A DNA stretch of 64,000 nucleotides from Terebella lapidaria. Its lineage: Eukaryota; Annelida; Polychaeta; Terebellida; Terebellidae. Both the position numbers and the translations under genes were made by a program. The DNA lies in NCBI GenBank assembly GCA_949152475.1, contig OX424566.1:28744423-28808422 (forward strand). The letters run 5' to 3'. Positions 1 to 25,400 of this stretch are shown here, piece after piece. The notes beneath the pieces are model-generated. The model had not been told where the DNA came from. It did not search any database and worked only from the letters and a program-made list of their open reading frames with translations. Position 1 is the stretch's first letter; each line of letters begins with the position of its first letter.

Positions 1-210
1 CGAAGTACTGAGTCGTTTGCATGAAGTACTACTTCGTTTGCATGAAGTCATAAGTCGATCGCACGAAGTACTACATCGTTTGCACGAAGTACTACATCGT
101 TTGCACGAAGTACTAAGTCATTCGCACGAAGTACTAAGTCGTTACCACGAAGTACTACTTCGTTTGCATGAAGTACTACTTCGTTTGCACGAAGTGCTAA
201 GTCCTTCGCA
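1..210. repeat. 21-bp tandem satellite, about 10 units
   Basis: Head-to-tail copies of a 21-bp unit of the form GCACGAAGTACTAC-TCGTTT, with a few substitutions per unit. Because 21 is a multiple of three the array stays open in frames on both strands and reads as a seven-residue repeat (LHEVLLR-like). That is a by-product of the period, not evidence of a protein. The array is cut by the left edge of the window. Confidence 0.9.
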
Positions 211-604
211 AGGAATAATGAGTATTCACATATCCATACATAGTGTTCGAATATTGTAATAAGCATATGAAATTATTGATCCTGATGTTACCAAATAACC
301 CTTTGATTACCATAGTCAAATTTCAGGGTCCTCCTATTTAGATTTATTAATCAACTAATAGAATAATGAATGGTCCATCGATACAGATAGATTTACCTCA
401 AAAAATAGCAGGAGATTGTATTCAGTAATACCTATTTGATCAAGATTATTTTAGCTTAAAATGACCACAAATTTTGCCAGGGGAAGCCTGGATGATTTAG
501 AGCGCCATGTGGTGGAGATATAAGGCACCAAATTTGGAGCACCATGTGCACCATTTATTTAATGGGGCAAGATGATGTAGATGGGTTTGTCAACTATGTA
601 ACAT

Positions 605-655
605 TACATCGTGCAAATGATTTAGTACTTCGTGAAAACGACTCAATACTTACTT
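605..655. repeat. Inverted remnant of the 21-bp satellite
   Basis: About two decayed units of the same 21-bp repeat lie here in the opposite orientation (TTTAGTACTTCGTG on the plus strand). The roughly 400 bases between this and the main array hold no recognisable gene. Confidence 0.6.
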
Positions 656-659
656 TTTT

Positions 660-1613
660 TCATCATGTCCTATCAGGGGCACCGTAAATATCTGACCATG
701 AAAACAAAGTCAATGTCAAAGTCAAGGTCATCGAAATATTCGGCATACATCATTTCCTATATGTCCACAGTTTATTCCCAAGTTGTAAAGTCAGTATTAA
801 GCGATATATTAGCCATTTTGTCCAGTGACCTCGAAAATGAGGTTGAAGGTCAAATTCAAGGTCACTAGAATATCCAGCATATATCATTTCCTATATATTC
901 ACAATTGATTTCTAAGCTGCAAAGTTGATAATAAGCGAGACATTAGCCGTTTTGTGCTCTGACCTTAAAAATAAGATCAAAGGTCAAGTTCAAGGTCATC
1001 AGAACATTCCGGATATATTATTTTTTATATGTAGACAATTGATTCCCAAGCTGTGAAGTCGATTTTGAGCGAGATATACTGCATTTTGTGCTCTGACCTT
1101 GAAAGCGAGGTTAATTCAAGGTCATGAGAATATTCAGCATACATTATTTCCTTTATGTCCACAATTGATTCTTAATATATAATCTCAATATTAAGTGAGA
1201 TATTAAGAATAATGTGTCCCATTATAAATCATAGGAGAATTTAAAATGGGGGAGTCACGTTTGATCCAATTTTGGGCCAAAATGGCCCACTTCGAGCGAT
1301 TCAAGGGCAACGTAATTTATACACATCACAAGGGTACATTTGTGGAGTACATCAATCAGAAAAGTCGTTTAGAGAAAACGACCGTTAAAGTCCAAAATTG
1401 GTTTTTTGTCGTCAAAAAATGGCCGCCATTTTTAAATACATTCGAAAAAAAACTAATTACCCCTCCCTCTTGAAATGTTTTTAGGCAATTTTGTCCAAAA
1501 TCTCATAAAGATTCGACTGTAAACTTCAAAGATAAAAATGTAGACAGATAATGCACGATGATGAACGAAACGCCACGGCAATTCGTTATCGGAGCAAAGG
1601 TCCGGTAACCTAA
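660..1613 (+). mobile_element. Helitron-like non-autonomous element, copy 1
   Basis: Three to four decayed units of the 134-bp core repeat (TGACCTTGAAAATGAGGTCA type) are followed by a conserved 3' module. That module contains the phrases GGGCCAAAATGGCCCAC and AACTTCAAAGATAAAAATGT, then a terminal hairpin (TTATCGGA-CAAAGG-TCCGGTAA) at about 1586-1609 and the end TAACCTAA. Three other copies in the window share this 3' end. A hairpin next to the 3' end and a minisatellite core are typical of Helitron/Helentron-derived elements (HINE or 'pearl' type), but no transposase or helicase is present, so the class is an inference. The 5' end is unclear. Confidence 0.65.
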
Positions 1614-1620
1614 AGATTTG

Positions 1621-1965
1621 GATGGTCGTCATCTGCAGACCAGCACATCAAGGGTAACGAAACGTATACACTTCACAATTGTACATATGGAGGGTCCTAT
1701 ACATGTAATTAGAAAGTTTTCAAAACATAGTTTGAGAAAACGACCATTAAAGTCCAAATCAGAGTTTTGGTTGCCCATGTTGTAAAAATAAATTTGAATT
1801 ATTTCGTTATTATTGAATCATCATTATAAACGCAAAAATTTAATTATGTCAAGGTACTTTTTTGATGAATGTTCGACCATAAATTTTAAAAACAGAAAAC
1901 GTGTATGACGGACGGGTGGACGACGGGTGCAGCGCCAAGCCAATATGTCGGAGTCCACATGTAAT
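1621..1965 (+). mobile_element. Decayed 3' module of the same Helitron-like family
   Basis: A second, more divergent copy of the 3' module follows directly. It keeps CTGCAGACCAGCACATCAAG, the ACGAAACGTATACAC stretch and a run of GACGGACGGGTGGACGACGGG ending near CCAATATGTCGG. The terminal hairpin is lost. Confidence 0.45.
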
Positions 1966-2383
1966 ACTACTTGGAGACGTTTGGCTAGGGCCACAAGTCA
2001 GGGAGTAATGTCCGCTTTGCAGCGAGGTTTAAGGGTAATTCAGTGGAAATGCTTTTAAGCTTTGTGTCAAAATCGTTTGTTGGATTGGTACATAATCAAC
2101 TGGATCCCACTCTGACACTATACAAATATGTATAGTAAGTAATTTTTTCGTTATCCTGAAACTTATTGACAGGTAATTCCGCTTCACAGAATAATTATAG
2201 AGACGGCTACAATGCAATAGGATTCTGTTACTTGGTAAGTGTAACAACTGGTGAAAATTGGTAGATAAGGAACAGAGATCTTTGACGAAATTTTATTATA
2301 GTGATATGTCATGGTGAAATGCCCTAATAAACGCTAGCATTTGACTTAAAAAGGTAGCAGCCAATTAGTGGTGTCAGAAGTAC

Positions 2384-15552
<13,169 letters not shown>

Positions 15553-15559
15553 ATCCTTT

Positions 15560-16440
15560 CGAACAATATGTCCATATATAGGAAATCACAACCTTTGCTT
15601 AGTGTCTCGATGGCCAGTTTAAATTGTATCAAGATGGTCCATCAATAATTCAAATGATCTGCATAGCTTTTGGTACATTAAACCAGCCATCCGAAACCAT
15701 TGATTACAGTAGATTACAGTCTGAATCAATCATCTGTATTTCCTCGTTATGACCTTGTTGATCTGTAAAAACATACCGGAAGAGAGAAGGTAATATTATG
15801 GCATGTTAATGAACTAGTAGGCCTACATGATTAAAAATAAGATATGCCAAATGAAGCAAAAAAGCTTGTAGTCATTCGTATTTACACTATGGTGAACATA
15901 GGGATACCGAAAATTATCCTACGCATTTTATTACCAGAAATACTCGTAATCCAAGTTTTCTTTGGCGGACAGAGACCGTGATCTCGTATTTTACCCAAGT
16001 TTTTTTCCGTTTGTACACCAAGTATTTTTTACCAATACTTGTGCCACTTGCCGACAATTAATTGACCTAGCAAGTACGGGAATGCTCTTGTTAAACTGAA
16101 AGGTCAAGAAAATGTAGGTGTACACCCCAAGATCATGATTGTGCGTCACTTAGTACTGAACATTGTGAGAATCGATTATCGTTGGTGGCCATCTTGAAAA
16201 ATGACCGCTGTAAAAAGCCTCCTACCCACTCGAATGTTCAAGCAAATAATATGGACCATCGATGAATGCAGTAAACTGTTTGTCACCTTTTAGTGCAAGG
16301 CAGTATGGTCCTGCCACCGGATTATAGACCAAATACCACTCACCTGACGAGGGCTGTATCTTATGGAGATTGAGGAGTTCCAGCCCGTACTGGATTTTTA
16401 CAAGACACAGATCCCGAGGATGGGAGAGTGATTTCTCCTT
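15560..16440. other. Upstream region of the SH2/REP gene
   Basis: Non-coding as far as I can see. On the minus strand a plausible acceptor (TTTTTACAG) near 15766 could mark a 5' UTR exon border joined to exon 1. No TATA box or clear promoter motif is called. Confidence 0.4.
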
Positions 16441-16926
16441 ATGGCTGGCTTACACGATCAAACTACTTCAAACTTTTTACTTCAAACTCCTAAAAGTGAG
16501 TTTGAAACAGTTTGATGGCGGGTGTTTACACGATCAAACTCGTCACATCAAACTATTTCAAACTACATCAAACTCTATCAAACTCCGGTTTACACGGGTC
16601 AAATTTCTCACTTCAAACTCCCTCAAACTCCATCAAACTACATCAAAATTTCATTTGACTTTAATTTCTGATGCTCCTTTGTTGGAAGTTGCATTAAAGC
16701 TGAACGGCTGTGTCATATACTTCAATGTCATGAGTGAAAATTATACTTTTCCTAAATTGGATAAGGACACGAGATTGAATAGTTTGACTAAGTTTGATCA
16801 AACTTTGTGGTGGAGTTTGAGGTAGTTTGAGGTCTCGGTTTACACGTTCAAACTTGGCATCAAACTCCAAAGCTTGAAGTAGTTTGAAATAAAAGTCTGA
16901 AGTAGTTTGATCGTGTGAACCAGGCC
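16441..16926. mobile_element. MITE built of TCAAACT repeats
   Basis: About 485 bp with terminal inverted repeats: TTACACGATCAAACTACTTC at the left and the inverse GAAGTAGTTTGATCGTGTGA at the right end. Between them the heptamer-like word TCAAACT(A/C) recurs about 20 times, pointing rightward in the left half and inverted (AGTTTGA) in the right half. The long open frames on both strands here come from this repeat structure. Target duplication not resolved. Confidence 0.75.
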
Positions 16927-16929
16927 TTA

Positions 16930-18930
16930 CACTCTGCCACATTGTATTGTTTGATCCAGATAATCAACATAACCTGCTTCTAGTGTCTCTCCTAGTATGA
17001 CTAATGTATGACTGATTGACAATGTTTGAGTTGTAAAAGACGGGATGGATATCTCTTTGCCATAAACCTGGCTCACAGTTGTCTTTTGTAATGTTAAGAA
17101 ACAATGAAATGGCCGTTTTCGTAAGGATAGTAGCGAAAATGTGTGAATATAGAGGGCGCAGGGGTAGGCCTGCTTGATACATGTTTCTTTCTGGGAATAA
17201 TGACACTTGGCTATAACTTTTATCACCTAGGAGTGCCTAATACATACTCAGGTGGAATGCGCATATCAGGTACGTGTGGTTATCGTTGTTATTATCAACA
17301 TTTCACCATAATTGGCAGAAATTACAATTTTTGGCCCATTTCTTTGGCTATATGCTTCGTACACATACGGATATTCTATTGGCTTTCAATATCGTATGCA
17401 CCAACAGATTACCCATATTGAAAATATTTACATATTGAATGCGAAACAGGGGCTTACATGGCAGACAGTAGCTTTGAATATGCCTCGCCCTTGCCAGACA
17501 TTGACCTTGCCAATGAGAATCGTACCTGAAACGGCGTCTTGTCATATGTACCTTGACAAACATCCACCTTAACCGTCACTGTAACGCGTGGGAAACACCA
17601 GCATTGTTCAGAAGAATCAACATATATTTGAGTGATGATCGATTCAATTTTTGATGCATTACGAAATGCATAAAAAATGTCGATGAACGAAATCGAACGT
17701 AATGTACTGCTTTCTAGCGTCTCAAATCGTATTCATCTAATATATTTTTTGAATATTCATTTTTTCTAGGTGTCAGGCAACGAGGGAGATAGTCGTCTGG
17801 TATTTTCTCTACAATTATACTCCACATGTGTACATGCATGTATTAACTACAAATCATACCTTCAACAGCAGCTCATGCATGTGTGAAAAAAAAAGTTTTT
17901 GAAAAGTACTACACTCGTCAATTACAGGTAAAATTACAAAGCAAGGCGCGTATGAATTAAATTTAGATGTCTACCCTACATAATAGACTCGATGTGCAAT
18001 GGTGACATGTTCTTCGCATTCAGTGTATAACCATTACCTCATGCATAAAGACTCAACGTGACATATATCTGATACGGCCCCTGGCAGGTGTACACTGACT
18101 CACATTCAACTAAACTTTACAGATAAAGAAAGCACAAAAAATGTAAAATCGCCAATAGCACATGAGTTCAGTATACTGTCCATACATCACGAAAGACATC
18201 CAACTGTACAGGGAATCTCGATATAATTCGTGAATTATTATTATTTTCGATATAAAGATATAAAGTTACAAACAAGCAGTAAAGAGAGCGACGACGAAAA
18301 TATGTACATACCATAGAAACTCAAGCGGTTGGTGCGTCAATAGTCCGATACATAATGTCCTGGATGGATAAATATATATGTCTGATAAGTTGTTCGGTAT
18401 ATCCAAAGAAAATCACATGGAAGAAACTCAACTGACACTGCCAATCAGGACAAAATGAAACCAATTTATCTGTCCTAACCGTGTACCCACACTCGCCTCA
18501 ACGATCGATACAGGCACAAACCGAAAGCTGAGAACAAACACGCTTAGGTCTAGTTAATGGGCACACCATACTGAAGCAAGGCCCACATAAATCAAGACCA
18601 AATGGCCACACTTCGGTGGCCCATAGCATACTTACAAAACGCAAGCTTTGATATTTCACCATGATATTCTGATATTGTAGGCCCAATAGTTACCGCGTGA
18701 TAAGTATGAATATATAGCATAACATTTACTGCTTTGGGATTTTATGTTGCTTTGACTTGAATGGACAAGGAAAAAAAATGCAACGATTTTTTTAGACAAT
18801 GGCGCTATTTCAACTTTCCAGCTGAAACGATCAATATTTTTTCTTTGTTTGAAAATCGGTTGATGGATGAAGTGATAATATTATAATAGGATGATAAAAC
18901 ATACAGTGAAATCCATTATTTCGGAGCCGC
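16930..18930. other. No feature recognised
   Basis: Two kilobases of AT-rich sequence with short random frames only. A minus-strand frame near 17348-17563 (MFVKVHMTRRRFRYDSHW) has possible splice sites but no similarity that I recognise. Confidence 0.5.
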
Positions 18931-18936
18931 TTTAGT

Positions 18937-20182
18937 CAAGATGGCGAGGCGTTACGCGTTATTTAGGGAGTGCCGCATAAAATCGTGAGTATCACGCGTT
19001 ATTCATGAGGAAATGGCATAGGAAACGACACATGTCCCTCAAGTGGGGGAAATTAATGAAAAGGTTAATTCTCTACCTAAAATTTTGTTTCCACGGAACA
19101 TTTCAATAAGCAAATATCACGTATGCTACTATGAATTACTTGCAAACATCGTTATATTTACGAAAATGGACACACAGTTCGTGACAACACCCGCATGTTT
19201 GCAACTCGTTTGTGAAATATCATTGGTTATCATTTGAAACCAACGAAGTGCATGTTGGTAAATCATAGAATGCTCGAAGAAATCTTTATTTATTGTTACA
19301 CCATTCAACCAGTTGTTTTAAACGGGTATTTTATGAACTAAGAAGGTTTTCGTGGTTTACGCATATCAGCCTGAGGGAGAAAACCTACACACGCGTGACA
19401 GCATGAGGAAGCATGTGAGCGTTGTCGGGGATGGTAGAGCTGGTAATGTATATATGGAGATTTTTAAAGAATGATTCGAGGCTGCACATGCTTTAAGCAC
19501 TGACGATACTCCTCATTTATCATTATCGTTAATCTGTTCCTCCCAATCTTCATGAATCTAAAATTGGCAATACCAAGAGTTTTTCGCGTCTTTCACACAG
19601 AAGCTCGCCAAGTGAAAACATTATCTTTTGAACTTGAATTTATGTCATCAATTGAGCAGTAGAACTGGAGAAAGATTCGCATTAAAACAAGAAATATCCC
19701 AACCTCAACAAAATATTTACTCATGCACATACGCATAATGCCCTCACGCAAATTGCGTAAAGTATAGCAAATAAACAAATGATACATTCAGCCTAGATTT
19801 ATGCCGCATGCGACCAATGTGAAACATTTTGAAGACAGCCACATGTGAAGCCCATACTATCACTATCATAGACCTCGCATTCTATCTACACTAATGCCGA
19901 TATATACATTTTCAACCTCAAGCAAAATTGACAGATATTGTGCAGCCGAAGGTATAGTAACACTGGTTTATTTCTCTAATTTAAACCCTCAACAACAATC
20001 ATGAATATGTGTAATGTTCCGTGCAAACCCCAAATTCGACATTTCAAAACGGTGAAATTAGCGCAATTGTATGTATTTCCTGCAACGGTCACTGAGAGGC
20101 TGCCATTTCCTCACGAATAACGCGTAATACTCATGAGTTTACGCGGCACTCCATGAATAACGCGTAACGCCTAGCCACCGTG
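18937..20182. mobile_element. Non-autonomous TIR transposon, 1,246 bp
   Basis: Imperfect terminal inverted repeats of about 80 bases: CGAGGCGTTACGCGTTATTT and GGAGTGCCGC on the left mirror GCGGCACTCC and ATGAATAACGCGTAACGCCT on the right. Both ends are flanked by TTAGT (18932-18936 and 20183-20187), a likely 5-bp target duplication. Internal frames are short and unrecognised. The ACGCGTTATTC motif occurs twice in each arm. Confidence 0.75.
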
Positions 20183-20189
20183 TTAGTGA

Positions 20190-20565
20190 GGTTTTGATTA
20201 CCACCATTTGGTATTGCAGTCACACGATTATGAGTGTATATTCTCAATAAACCCAGTGACAAAACGTACACGCTACATTTAGGTTACAGTAAGAGTGATA
20301 GCCGTAACGATTTGACTGGATCTTCCACTTGTTCTGGATCATATATTAGTACAGGAACCAAAATGTGAAAAGTGCCATATTCACAGATCCCCTTCACCCA
20401 TCTTTCTGTATACCTGAAACCTATTTGGCTGGGTAGAGGGGACATCTGGGGACTACAAATGCCCGGTTTTAATTCTCGAAGTGTGTGCATGACCGTTGTA
20501 GGGTTAATTGCATGACTTCGATCTAATCCGCAATTCGCGACATTTTCAAATTCATATTTGTTCAC
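20190..20565. other. No feature recognised
   Basis: A minus-strand frame of 93 codons fills much of this stretch but shows no domain, no splice context and no similarity I know. Left uncalled. Confidence 0.4.
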
Positions 20566-20570
20566 CTGTA

Positions 20571-21929
20571 TAGTCGGGCATGTACGGGGGGTCCCTTTGC
20601 ACCCCCCCCCCCATGATCCTCCAAAACCAACTTTTTTCTCAAAGTTGTTTAATACTAATAAACATTACATATGTCTCCGGTTGCGCATCCATTGCAAAAA
20701 TTGGTTTTCGGGCCATTTTTCAAAATGGCTGCCCCGCGAAATCTCGAATTTTGAGATTGCTTCACTTTAAGCTGCATAGGTCTACAAAATAAAATGTTTG
20801 TTACCTTCTGCTGCTCATTGTAGGGGCCTTATACATTGTACATGAGAAAACAGTGGTTAAATAAACATTTATAATATGAATATGTCCATAAATCCAAGAT
20901 GGCCGCCAAATTTAGATAATTTTTCACTAAAATGTCCATAACTTCGGACTGAGTCAACCTAGGATGTTCATTTTGGGGTCTATACCTAGGTTTTCATATA
21001 CAGGGAATCCATTTAGACCAAAATAAATACAATCAAGCTATTTCTTTTGATGCATGCATCCAAGATGGCCGCCAAATTTAGATAATTTTTCACTAAAATG
21101 TCCATAACTTCGGACTGAGTCAACCTAGGATGTTCATTTTGGGGTCTATATCTAGGTTTTCATATACAGGGAATCCATTCAGACCAAAATAAATACAATC
21201 AAGCTATTTCTTTTGATGCATGTACACCTGCACACATGGTACACGCTACACATTCATTTAGATATCTCTCGAATATATCCCCCTTTACACCCCTATGGAC
21301 TCAATTGTGGATCTTGCTTGGATATTTCTGATAAAGACTTTTACTGATTTGCAATCCCAATAAATCTTTGAACAAATAGAGCTTGATTTGATTAGTTTTG
21401 TTAATTAACAGAAATACAAGATGCTTGCTAAACACACCCCGAAAATTCAAGTTCGTAACTAATTGTGCTATAAAGATGTGTGATACTTACTTTCAAGGGT
21501 ATTTTGGTATGTAGATCCATTTTTGGTGTTATTCTAGCTATATAATATCAATTTAAAATGATAACAGCATCTCATTGAGATGGAAAGCAAATAAAAACAT
21601 ATTGTTATTTGAGTTTATTCGTACACTTATGCATTACGCATTACTCACCAACATGCTTGGGATACTTTTTATATCACAAACAGAGAACAATAATGTAGAA
21701 TATCTTCATTGGCTATCTTAACACATGAACATGATGGAACATGGTACTATGATATTGGTACTGCTATATTGGATGAATTGACATATTAGTTGATGATGTC
21801 TTCACCATTGCCCTGCATTCTCTTGCAGTACAACAACGTGTGCTTAAAGTGAAGCCATCTCAAAATTCGAGATATCGCGGGGCGGCCATTTTGAAAAATG
21901 CAAAGGGACCCCCCGTACATGCCCGACTA
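20571..21929. mobile_element. Non-autonomous TIR transposon, 1,359 bp
   Basis: Perfect 31-bp terminal inverted repeats beginning TAGTCGGGCATGTACGGGGG. Subterminal arms also pair (TTTTTCAAAATGGC and CGCGAAATCTCGA near 20718-20757 with their inverses near 21850-21900). Flanks are GTA on both sides, a possible 3-bp target duplication. Inside is a 167-bp direct repeat (about 20893-21059 and 21060-21226) with CCAAGATGGCCGCCAAATTT. No transposase is encoded. Confidence 0.8.
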
Positions 21930-22185
21930 GTAGGCATCAATATACGTGCTAGCATCAAGTATATGGTACCAAAATGACCATGATTTGCAGCTGCATCTTG
22001 TACATAACTTTATGTGGTCATACAGTATCTCAATTTTCGATAAAGAGGAACAATCCAAGAAAATGTGCTGAAAATTCTTTTTTTGATTAGCCATCGACAA
22101 CATCGAATTTGTCAAATAACTCAAAAACTTTTCATCGTATGGACACATTTGATACATCAACCAAGTCTGCCACTACCAAAAGCAT

Positions 22186-22407
22186 GTGGTTGGGTATGCC
22201 GAGAAGGGGCGTCGTTGCCGCCAATGCTCATGCGGTTGGATCCAGTTCCATCAGTGTGCATCGAGCTGTAAAATTAAGTGCATGTCACTTTGCTGTACCT
22301 GTAGTAAGCACACCATGAACTCCAGTGCTACATGTGGTTGCAAACAAGAGTGCAGCAATAGCCTTCATTTACATGATGAGAATGATTCCGAATCAGATGG
22401 AGATTAA
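22186..22407 (+). CDS. Cysteine-rich 73-residue frame, function unknown
   Basis: A small frame with 13 cysteines in 60 residues (RCRQCSCGW, CASSCKIKC, LCCTCSKH, CGCKQEC) and an acidic end DENDSESDGD. The density and CxC/CxxC spacing resemble metal-binding tails seen in some transposon-encoded and CXC-type proteins, but no family is recognised. It lies 250 bases after a TIR element and could be the last exon of a decayed mobile gene. The first methionine is arbitrary. Confidence 0.3.
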   Translation: MVGYAEKGRRCRQCSCGWIQFHQCASSCKIKCMSLCCTCSKHTMNSSATCGCKQECSNSLHLHDENDSESDGD

Positions 22408-22444
22408 ATCTGACATTTGGATGAGAAACGTTTGAACAGTTCGA

Positions 22445-25400
22445 TATGAGAAGCAAAATTTGACTGAGTGATTGGGTTAGGGCGATAAATTAACGGATGA
22501 CAAAATACAATTATATTAGGTTTCTTTGTCGCTTTCTTGAGTGAATATTACAGTCCATTCTTGTGTATAGCTAACATTCCACATGTTCATGAAATCTCCT
22601 GTATGTAGTTCATTCCTGGTTTGGCTATTTCTATTGATGTACTTGATAATAGTAACATATAGTAGTGTACAGTAAGGTTAATATACTCTCATTCTCTTAT
22701 GAATGTACTTGAAATTCATATATTAATGTGTTTGAGAAATGAATGATTGGATCATTTAGGTGCTGAATATATTGGAAGGAATGTAAGATATAGGTCACAT
22801 GTTTGATTCACAATGAACTGTCTTAATTGTCTGAGATAGGGAACCCGTCTACACCTGAAGGTTTTTGTATTCGTGCTGTAAATCCATGGTGTTTAATTGA
22901 TACACCTGGTATATGTTTTTAAAACGATGTTTCAAGGATTGACTGCGGGTGACAAACCAAACACTGTAGTGAGCCGCTCTCCCATTCATTTGTAGTGTAA
23001 TCATAAAGGTAACAAAATCAGCAAGACTACCCAACCCTTCTTCCTTAAACTTCATTAACAGAGATATGTATAGCCATGGATGATGAACCGAGACATGGTT
23101 CGATAGAAAGTATCACAGCGATTGTACAAATTGATGATTATAGATATCACTTTTAATCGCGCCAGCAAACAACGCGTAGTATCTTCAGCGCTACAAACAA
23201 GCTGTTGGATAGCAATAATAAAATATTATACAAATATTGGATGATGGGGAGTCCAATACAGAGTTTACGGGATGAAGAAAAGTTATATTGGACGAGGCGC
23301 AGCCGAGTCCAATATAGCTTTTCTGAATCCCGTAAACTCTGTATTGGACTCCCCATCATCCAATCTATGCTATATTATTAACAACACGCTGTTTGTAACA
23401 ACCACGCTGATTGGCTGTTATCGCGTCACCGTCCAATATACGCAATCCCATATACATGACTCGGATCCAATATACGCTTTTTTCAAGGAACAGACAAGCT
23501 GATTGGTTGAGGCGACCGCGCTGTCCGATACACAAATGCAATATACCATTTCAGGATCCAACATACATAATTTGGGAGTGACACGTGGTACAAATGAACC
23601 AATCAGAGAAGATGATCCGTGCCAAGTTAATAATATATAGCAATAATAGATGCATATACGACTTGAATTTCTGCGAGAGGAATACAATAGGCGGATTTGG
23701 TGCACCCAAGCGCAACTCACCAGTGAGCTTTACTAGCATTACTAGTTGTCCGCAGTAAAAAAATAATCCTGCCGTTGGGCATGTTTTGAGTGTACCTTGT
23801 CTTTTGAGAAATAAGTCACAAAATACATTTGAAAATGACAATTATCAGACAATTAATCATATTTAGTCAAGAACCAAGTCTCGGTTGGTGATCCTTGATG
23901 GCTATAGGTCGCCACAGTAAATTCTGGTGCCAAATGGATGTTTGCAAGTTCATGATTTTGTTACCATATATTTACATTTAAGTGAATGGAGAACTGGCGC
24001 GTTCCAGATTCGGGATTTTACATGCAGTTCGTTCTTAAGAAGTATATCAAGTATAGCGAACTAATGTAATTAAGGGAATGGCCAAATTTTTTATAATAAC
24101 ACCTTCATGTCATTTCAATCAATTTTAGGAAGTATATAAAAGTGAGTGTATTTGCCACATTCAGTTGAGGATCCTTGATACACGGATGTATTATTGTCTA
24201 CATCTAATAGTTCACATATTAAAGTTGGTGATACATCAATTGTTTCGTAGTTACTGTTCTGATTCGACACTCAATGAACACATAAATCCATCGATATCTC
24301 AGAAACAATACGTTGCAGAGTGAAATGAATGTTCTGAACGACTTGTGGCTCTATTCGAACGTTTTTAGAGGTATAACGGATTAACTTCGAATTTGACCTG
24401 AAATTACTCTGCTGAGTCGGCATTTTATATTTTAGTCGATATCGCTTAGACAGTGCATCTTACATGGGAAAAGACATTATTTTTGGACTCGTCGCCCCAA
24501 AGAAGTCTGTTAAGATATCTAAAAATATTAGATTAGAACTTTGTCCCTCACCCCAAATGTATTTGCTGAATCGACATTTATAGAGTCACGTTTTAGAGAT
24601 CTCATGGTAATTTAATACCCTGGATCTATTATTTCTTGATGTCTGGTTATTTATATGTTACAACTTTACCAGAAAGGTCGTCAACAATTCAGAGATAATT
24701 ACATGACGTACGTAAAAGTTGAAATCCTGCGAAGAAAATGTAGTTGTAAAAACTCTAATCAGATCATGTCCATGACGAGCGTTGGATGAACATGAGGAGT
24801 GAATGAAATGCCACATGTTTATGAAACATCAATATATAATGAGAAAAATTGGGTCTTTACTTTTGGGGGTAATTGCAACATGTGTTTCCTTTCAATCCAA
24901 TATTCCTCTGACAGTGAATGTTTCCTCTTGGGATTTTTCACCACTCTGCTCATACCCATCAGTCTTCAGAATTAGACTGCACTAATGGCTATAATCCTCC
25001 AAACACCAGTATATTGCCAAGACAAGTGGTGTTTCGTGTAAATTGAGCGTCAGGCTTGAGTCACGAATTACAAAACTGATGAATACACGCCCTGGTACGC
25101 CAGGAAGTACTGTTATAGACAGCAGACAAAAAAAACTCCATAAATGTAGATAAATGCCTCGTTTTGCTCGCCAAGTTATTCACCTAAACCAAAGAGGACA
25201 TATAACATTATATGTGTATATAATATGTTTATATCACGATGTAAGAAAAGACACGAAGTGACGATTATTTGATAAATTGGAAATACTCCTATAAGTACAT
25301 GCAACATCGTGACTGGGATAAAATCAATAACATTTCAATTCTTTCGGTTCTAGGTAGATAGTATTTGTACAATGTAAACTCAAATTTCCTGGTTGTCAAA

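Noticed and set aside
17-266. Open frames of 70-80 codons on both strands at the left edge
   Set aside because: They are the 21-bp satellite read in frame; period divisible by three explains them.
16370-16942. 151- and 82-codon frames on opposite strands
   Set aside because: Produced by the TCAAACT word repeats of a MITE.
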